Shown piece after piece: positions 57,383 to 64,000 of a stretch of 64,000 bases of DNA. The DNA comes from Gordionus sp. m RMFG-2023 (taxonomy: Eukaryota > Nematomorpha > Gordioida > Chordodea > Parachordodidae). Within the stretch, counting starts at the first letter, position 1; every line of letters begins with the position of its first letter. Where the stretch lies: contig NC_088779.1 in assembly GCF_954871325.1 (NCBI RefSeq), positions 30,564,729-30,628,728 of the forward strand, read 5' to 3'. The notes below the pieces were generated by a model that was given only the letters and a program-made list of their open reading frames with translations, did no database searches and was not told the origin of the DNA. The position numbers and the translations under genes are program-made.

Positions 57383-59565
57383 GTGAATTTTGATTTTATT
57401 TTGATAAATATATCTTGTATAGATGATATCTAGAAACCTGGGTTTCAAATATTTTGTAAAGTGTTTCCTAAGATTTTGAAAAGGAATTTCTTCGGTTCGT
57501 CAATTTTTGAGCCACTCTGAGAGTTACGGGGTTCGGTTCTGGTTACAAAAAAAATTTAACCAATAATTGAAAAGATAAATTGTTAATGGCGTTTTTTTTT
57601 CTTCTTCGAAAAGATCAATTTTTATATTTAAACGCTATGTTGTCAAATCTCGATTCCTAAACCGTCAAATGACCGAAAACCAATCATATTTTACTATAAA
57701 TATATTTATGATAAATACATAATACGTAGAAGAAGAAAAAAAAATATGAAAAAAAAATAAATTAAAAAAAAAAAAATTTTCGCAACCTCCTAAAACTAAT
57801 TTCAGGCTTTTTAGTCAATTTTAATCACTCGCGCCATCTAACGGATATTAATTAATTAAATTACAAAATTAACAAAGTATCTTAAAAAAAACAAATATTT
57901 GATTATTCCTTCATCCTATATTTTTAAATCCTCAATAATTCCCGGAAAATAATTAATTTAGATGTTAAAAAACCAATATGATTTAACACATAAATTAAGA
58001 TATCTAAAAAAAACAACTACTATGTATGTTATATTAAGACCGTAGGTCACTGTTTTAAGCTAAAATTGTGATACCGTATGAGTTTGTTATACCACAATTA
58101 AAAAATAAATTATAAATTTTATGAAAATTTCAAATATTTTTTTAAATTACGAAATTAAAAAACTAATTTTTTGCGGAAATTTTAATATAAAACGTGGAAA
58201 GTTTTATTGATTTTAAACAATTATATTTATTTTCGTGATAAATTTTTTAAAAAATTTCGAGCCGGGCCGGGTTTGAAAAATTAGGCTCGATGCTTATCAC
58301 TAATTTTCCATATTAAACATTCAAAATTCACGTACTCAATTTAATACAAAAGTGAAAGGTTAAACCAATGAATAAATTTAAATTGATTCTTAGATTTTTA
58401 TTATATACACATGGCTAAAATATAATATATTCTCCATAATTTACGACAAAAACCTTCTTATTTTAACCATTTCCCTATTAATTTTTTAAACAAAAATAAA
58501 AATTCGCGTATTGTAAACTTTAGCAATACTCTCGACAAATATAGATAAAATTTGAAGTTAGTAGCGTTGAAATTTAGTACCGTAAAGTAACGCGTTACAA
58601 AGTAAAGATCCATCATTCATTATTTTAAGCGGCTTCCATTTAAATATCAATAAGGTCCAAATATTTTTCTTCTTAGATTATTAAATTTAGTTTTAAAAGA
58701 TTAAGGAATTGCCTAAACATAAATATAAATGTAAATTTTTAAATGTTGATATTATTTTTCCCCCGGGGTTTTTTTTTAGCAAATTTTTAAAAAAATTTAA
58801 ATTAATTCGCGCCTTTTATTTTTATTTTTTAAGATTATTCTAGGGCCCTCTGGATTGGGCGAAAAAAATTTAAAATATTTTGCCGACCAATCCAATCATA
58901 GAATTTTTTTTTTCAAAAAAAAATCCGACTGACCGAGTCGGAGGAAATATGCGTCTAAGTCCGAATTCCAGATAATTTGGACGCGTATTTTTTAAACTAC
59001 TCTTTAATTTTGTAGGAATAATTTATTTCCATATAACTTAAATAAATTACATTTCAAAGTTCAAAATTCCATGGATGAATTGTTCGGAATTCGCTGGATA
59101 GGTTACTCTACTGAAATGCGTTTCCGACGCAAAATCAGATGTTTCAAAAATTAAGAATACGCGCGCTATAAATGAATTTAATTTTTAAGATAATTATTCC
59201 GCTAAAAAAACCCCGGGTTATTTGAGGCGCAATCCCGATATCATACCAAACCCCCCTAAGACAAAGGGTAAAACGCTATCGAATATCCCAAGTTTCGAAA
59301 CATTTATAAACTCTTCCCCCTTCCACTTATTCCTGGATTTGTCGTTAGTCCTAACCCCGCCTTTCACAGTTAGCGGGAATTCGCGGGCTTTTTTTATACT
59401 TCGCCGCGAAGTTTCGCGCTGACTGTGAGCTTGCGGGTAACATTTCTAATCATTTTTTAAATATATCTTCCTTTTTTTTATCTTTAGATTCTCAATGATT
59501 TTTATGATGAAACAAGTAAAAATGATAATATTAATGATTTTTTTTATGATAAATTTTTTTTTTAG
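57383..59565. other. Intron of the antistasin-type gene (2.2 kb)
   Basis: AT-rich intron. It contains a right-end fragment of the GC-rich hAT family (about 58258-58302) and a 65-bp hairpin (59364-59428). No additional cysteine module was found. Confidence 0.5.
59364..59428. repeat. Long hairpin in the antistasin intron
   Basis: The outer arms TCACAGTTAGCG and CGCTGACTGTGA pair with one mismatch. The inner arms TTCGCGG and CCGCGAA pair perfectly around a T-rich loop of about 16 bases. It could be a microRNA-like precursor or a MITE end. Confidence 0.55.
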
Positions 59566-59675
59566 TGACATCGAATGAGTGTGAACCAGTGCTATGTAAA
59601 GTTGATTGCGAATTTGGTTTTGAACATGATGACCTAGGTTGCGAGATATGTCAATGCAAAATTTCTACTATATAA
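59566..59675 (+). CDS. Antistasin-type domain, terminal exon
   Basis: After a long T tract and AG, the frame reads CEPVLCKVDCEFGFEHDDLG then CEICQCKISTI and stops. This is a second complete antistasin-type module. Together with 57270-57382 it implies a secreted protein with at least two modules, probably inhibiting extracellular serine proteases or binding matrix. The acceptor gives a phase-1 start; an alternative AG just before TGTGAA gives phase 0. No poly(A) signal is close by. Confidence 0.78.
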
Positions 59676-60029
59676 ATCTGTCTTTTTTCTTATTAATACT
59701 ATTACTAAACAATGCACATTAATATACGATAAATATTCGTGAAAATTCGTATATGACCATTATTACGTGTCGTAATTTTTAGAGGGATTCAGAACTTTCT
59801 TCCAGGGATCATCGTGGGGTTTTAAGGGGATAACTAAAGAAATTAGGGTTTTAAGTTAGGGAATGATAATAGGGTTATTATCATGTTTTAATACCATGAT
59901 AAAGAGGAATTTTCATTTAATTTACTCGCGTTACGTATATTTCTTTATTTTCAAAGTTGTTTGATTTTTTTTTGGCCTTATGAAAATAGATATTACAAAT
60001 ATAAGTATCAATCGATAGGTATTCAAAAA

Positions 60030-61090
60030 AAAAATCTCTTCAACTGGAGGACAACTCCACTCCCCCCCTTTGCCCCTTTAATGGGCGAATTTAAGTCTGG
60101 GAAGGATGAGGGGATTCAAGAATATTTTTCAACAAAACAAAATATCGATATGAGAATCAAATAAAAACTATAATTTAAATATCCTTTGACTGAAAGTATT
60201 CATTCTTGATTTTGATGGGCAAGGTTTGTTCTGACAGGGGGGTGGATGGAGGATGGAGAGGGTGGTAAATAAATAAAAAAATTGGTATCAAATAAAAGGT
60301 CATATAAATATACTTCGATTGTAATGATAATTATCACCCCACCTGGGCGTGTCTAGGCCTTGGTGGGATCGAAACAAAATATCGATATGGGGTGTCAAAT
60401 GTAAACTAATTTAAACATCTTTTGACTGAAAGTATTCCCTCTTCGTCTGTTGAAGAGGGAATTAAAATTTGATATGGTATCAGGAGTATTGTTAAAAAGC
60501 CCTATTTGGGTCTATTTTTTAAAAACGGTTCGATTAAGATTTTGGCCAATGCCGCGAGATTTTGCGAATAGAGATCCAAACCTCGTTGCCGTCTATGAGT
60601 GAGATCTCCAAGCTTGCACAATATTATTTTCGGCTAAAATTTTAATCCGGCCGGTTTTGTAAATCAACCCGAATCGGTTCTTCTTAAACAATGCTAGGAG
60701 GTATCCGAGAGGTAATTAAAGTATATCTCTTGATTGCAATAATAATTATACTCTTAGTGGGCGGGTCTAGGGTTTTGGAAGGAGGGGGGTGTCAGGAATA
60801 TTTTTTTTTATCAACACAAAATATTGATATAGGAATCAAATATTAAAATTAAAATATTTTTTTTTATCAACACAAAATATTGATATAGGAATCAAATATT
60901 AAAATTAAAATATTTTTTGACTGAAAGTACTCACTCTTGGGGGTCAGGAATATTTTTATCAACACAAAATATTGTTAGGAATCAAATATAAAAGGTAATT
61001 AAATTATCTCTCGACTAAATACTAGTATTAACTCTTGGTCTCTCGATGGGTTGGATCTGGGTCCAGATGAATAGGGTTTAAAAAATAAAA
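60030..61090. repeat. Degenerate repeat array
   Basis: Recurring motifs are CAACACAAAATATTGATAT, GGAATCAAAT, TTTTGACTGAAAGTA and a GC-richer GGTGGGATC or GGGTCT block, in units of about 150-190 bp. At 60797-60910 a 56-bp unit is exactly doubled. A copy of the TGTTGTTAAA repeat (60480-60705) interrupts it. Confidence 0.65.
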
Positions 61091-61290
61091 ATTTATTATC
61101 AAATAAAATGTAGTTCAAATATTGATTATATCTTGCCTTTATTGACGAATAAATGTTGTGTTTGCAAATATTCTATTCATTATAAATGTCAAGAAAAGAT
61201 TTTTTTTGTAAATGTAGCGAACAAATATTACAACTAATATTTATAAAAATAAAATAATCAATGTGTTATACGTTTTATTTCGGAAAATAT

Positions 61291-61440
61291 TAGTGTTGTC
61301 AAAGTAACTAGTTAAAAGTAAATTTTTGCTAAAAAAATAACTGTAACTAGTTATATTTTAAAAATTATAACTAGTAGCTGCAACTAGTTATATTTTTTGA
61401 AATGTAACTGCCAAAAGTAACTAGTTACTTCTAAAAATAT
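61291..61440. repeat. AACTAGTTA-rich segment, possible hAT-type terminus
   Basis: It starts AGTGTTGTCAAAGTAACTAG and repeats the palindrome AACTAGTTA several times within 150 bp. Such starts occur at ends of some hAT elements. No partner end was located. Confidence 0.4.
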
Positions 61441-62448
61441 GTATGTATGAATCTAAATAATATATTCAAATAATTAATTTTATTATTAATATGTGAATTG
61501 ATCATTTATTAAAGGAATATTAAAATTATAATTAATGTACTATTAACTTTATAAAAAATATATAATTAAAAGAAAAGAAATTTAAAAAAAAACAAAATAA
61601 TATATTTAGGTTTGGTCGGCAGGCTTAATGACCCATGATGTATAGTTATACAGTTGGATCGAAAAATTTATTGATATTCTTTGTCATAGGTAGAAGCCTT
61701 CTTTTGGATCACCTGTGATTAAACGTAACCTTTGCCTATTATTTTGAATAATTTTAGGGCTTGGGGTCCAACTGATCCACAGGTGTCTGACCGAACAAAC
61801 AAAAGATTATTAAGGTGGCTATATTTATTTTTTGTATTTTCGGTTTAGTCATGGAGTTAACAGTAGAAGATCTGGCAAAACGATCTACACATCTATAATA
61901 CCAAGCGAGTGGGTAAACCTTGGTTCCATGGGACTAGCTTTGTGCTAAATTATTTTTAAATTAAATTTAAAATTTTGTTTAAATGTCTGATTGTGATCGT
62001 AAAGGCTATGTCAAAATAGATTTTCTTTTCTTAGTTACATTGCTCTGTTTTATAATTTTGTAACCAAATTCAAGTAATATAGGGGAGAAGTGCCATAAAT
62101 GGCCATGTTTGAAGACTGGCCACCCTTTAACTTTTTTTCTATTGGACCGATTTCTCTCAAAATTAGTCAAAATGTGTATATTTATGATATTTACCTTACC
62201 TAAGTTCACTTATTGAATAGAGCAATCCAATATAAAAATATTTTATAAAAACTGTTTTTGGTACCTCTTTCTGGAAAAATCACGTTACACATTTTTTTGT
62301 TTGGTGAAAAAATTACTAATTTAGATTACTGATATTTTATATAAATATTATCCTTAGGCATTTAGCATTATTCACACTAAAAATAAGACTTTAAAAGTTT
62401 TATTTAATAGACATATAGAGGCGCTTATTAATAATAAACAGGTGAGTA
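61441..62448. other. AT-rich noncoding DNA before the pogo fragment
   Basis: A segment beginning TAGGGGAGAAGTGCCATAAA at about 62083 has repeated TGGCCA motifs and may be the 5' end of the pogo element. Nothing else stands out. Confidence 0.35.
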
Positions 62449-62460
62449 TTGTCTGGCCAG

Positions 62461-63225
62461 GCATTGACTGGCCAAAATCATACATTCATATTGAATTCCT
62501 TATTTTTAACTCATTTTTGCAAACTAACAAAAGCATCCAAAACAAATAAAAATTTTTTAATATTAGACAATCATTGTTCACATTGCTCACTAAGATCAAT
62601 AGATTTTTGCAGAGACAATGGAATAATCCTGTTCACCCTACCACCACACTGCTCCCACAAGTTACAACCACTAGATAAATCAATCTTTGAACCATTTAAA
62701 AATTTTTATAATAACAGCATTGACAATTGGATGAGAAACCATGTAGTTAAATCATTTACCATATATGAAATACCATCAATTTTTAAAATGGAGCTTCCTA
62801 AAGCTACAACCCCCAAAAATATTCAGAATGGATTTTTAGCCTGTGGGATATATCCCTTCAACCCTGATATATTCTCTGAAGATAGTTATTTAATATCTAA
62901 TGATGATGATATGTCAGAATTATCCAATATTCCTCTGGCAGTGGGAAAATTAGCTTATTGTGATCCTGAAAATGATACAATAAATTCCACTCTTAGCCCT
63001 ATGCCTACCACTTCTGATAATGAGTTATGCTTAACATCATGTCATCAGCCCAATAATAATTTGAATTCACAATCTATTCTACCACATCCAATTTTATATA
63101 GCAATAATATTATCAAAAAAGACAAGAGGAGAAAGAAATTAGAAATTTTAACCTCATCACCTTATAAAAAACATAAATTAACAAATATTAAAAAAAACAA
63201 TAAAAAAAAATCTAAAGAAAACTAA
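62461..63225 (+). pseudogene. pogo/Tigger-type transposase, 5'-truncated
   Basis: The frame reads LTHFCKLTKASKTNKNFLIL, then DNHCSH, GIILFTLPPHCSHKLQPLD, WMRNH, TIYEIPSIF and GFLACGIYPFNPDIF. This is the C-terminal half of the DDE_1 domain of pogo-like transposases and keeps the DNHxSH aspartate. The N-terminal DNA-binding half and the first catalytic aspartate are missing, so it is a truncated or internally deleted copy. The tail is lysine-rich. Confidence 0.85.
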
Positions 63226-63373
63226 TGATGAGTGGCTTTGCATAATATGCAAGAAGGCATATTCAAAGAGCAAGAAAGGTGAAGAGTGGATTAAATGCCT
63301 GCAATGTGAAGAATGGGCCCATACTCAATGTACTAATAACAATGATTTATTTGTTTGTTATGTATGTAAATAA
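63226..63373 (+). pseudogene. PHD-type zinc finger tail of the pogo transposase, shifted frame
   Basis: In the frame one base on from the transposase frame, the sequence reads DEWLCIICKK, then WIKCLQCEEWAHTQC and DLFVCYVCK with a stop. The C4-H-C3 spacing fits a PHD finger, a known C-terminal appendage of some pogo-type transposases. The two frames are separated by an A-rich run near 63200, where one indel would suffice to part them. AATAAA overlaps the stop. Confidence 0.75.
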
Positions 63374-63438
63374 AGATACTATAATTGTTTCATTTATAAA
63401 TTAATAAAATGGCTTTCATTATTGTTGTGTATTAATAA

Positions 63439-64000
63439 TTGCCTAATTAAGTTTATTAAACATCATGAATGATTAAATTATTAAAAATCACTTTAACATG
63501 TAGATAGTTAAGATAATAATTTATAAAATTATTAAATAGATAGTGATTAATTTTATATTGAAATAAGAATGTTTAACAAAAAGATAATTAAGATATTAAT
63601 TTATAAAATATTATCATTAAATAGATGATGATAAATTTAGATGTTAATACTTATAATTAAATTTTTATTGTCTAAAAATTAAGAAATATTAACATGAAGT
63701 ATTTCTAATTGTAATATTTCATATTTATAATAAAATTCTAAATAATATATTGTCTAACTAAGTTTATAAAACATATATTTATAAATTGATGAATGATTAA
63801 ATTATTAAAATAGTCTATGACATGTAGATAGTTAAGATAATAATTTATAAAGTCATTAAATAGAGAGTGGTTAATTTTATATTGAAATTAAACTGTTTAA
63901 CAAAAAGATAATTAAGTTATTAATTTATAAAGTATCATTAAATGGATGATGAAAAATTTAGATGCTTATACTTATTAAATTAGTGTATAATTAAATTTTT
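63439..64000. repeat. Tandem duplication, unit about 312 bp (runs off the window)
   Basis: Units at 63439-63672 and 63752-64000 share AATGATTAAATTATTAAAA, ACATGTAGATAGTTAAGATA, TTTAACAAAAAGATAATTAAG and GATGATGA-AAATTTAGATG. No coding content. It may be the 3' tail of the pogo copy or a start of a satellite. Confidence 0.75.

Noticed and set aside
59222-59422. Plus-strand open frame in the antistasin intron
   Set aside because: It has no ATG, and its GC-rich end is the hairpin at 59364-59428; no cysteine module is present.

Overview
The window is AT-rich (roughly three quarters A+T by eye), intron-containing animal nuclear DNA. It carries a TACO1 relative, a PHF7/G2E3-type PHD-finger gene, two CARD-caspases, an antistasin-type protein, and many hAT, MULE and pogo relics. 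The caspases resemble the insect initiator caspase Dronc in the CARD core (QKRGP) and the C-terminus (KKFYF), so an arthropod is the best guess. I cannot name a species.

Left part (1-16.6 kb): the 3' end of a TACO1-like gene lies on + (1-422). A long gene on the minus strand (16595 to 6513) follows. I pieced it together from seven exons whose splice sites and phases all agree. It encodes a three-zinc-module PHF7/G2E3-type protein without a HECT domain; only its 5' end was not found. Its 4.5-kb intron holds a LINE C-terminal fragment, an inverted pair of CCHC-knuckle repeats and an orphan exon-like segment. Other introns hold a tandem duplication and a tRNA-derived SINE. A decayed hAT copy sits at 3.9-4.7 kb.

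Middle (16.6-37.5 kb): I see no intact host gene. This stretch holds short direct repeats, a large palindromic element (20.77-22.9 kb), decayed hAT genes (26.7-27.6 and 35.6-36.1 kb), SINE-like tRNA relics, and nonautonomous hAT elements with 8-bp target-site duplications.

Caspase block (37.5-48.1 kb): two intronless, paralogous CARD-caspase genes face each other (37587-38750 on +, 46817-47959 on -). Between them lie a MULE with a FLYWCH-type, intron-containing transposase gene, an inverted repeat pair around it, a TA-flanked MITE and a GC-rich 16-bp minisatellite. One caspase keeps QACRG and SWR. The other has QTCRA and SCG, so it has lost an S1-pocket arginine.

Right part (48-64 kb): tandem repeats, an hAT copy (50778-51531) that keeps part of its transposase and has the same ends as the small elements elsewhere, further hAT relics, two exons of an antistasin-type gene (57270-59675) with a long hairpin in the intron between them, a repeat array at 60-61 kb, and a pogo transposase fragment followed by a PHD finger in a shifted frame, next to a 3' tandem duplication.
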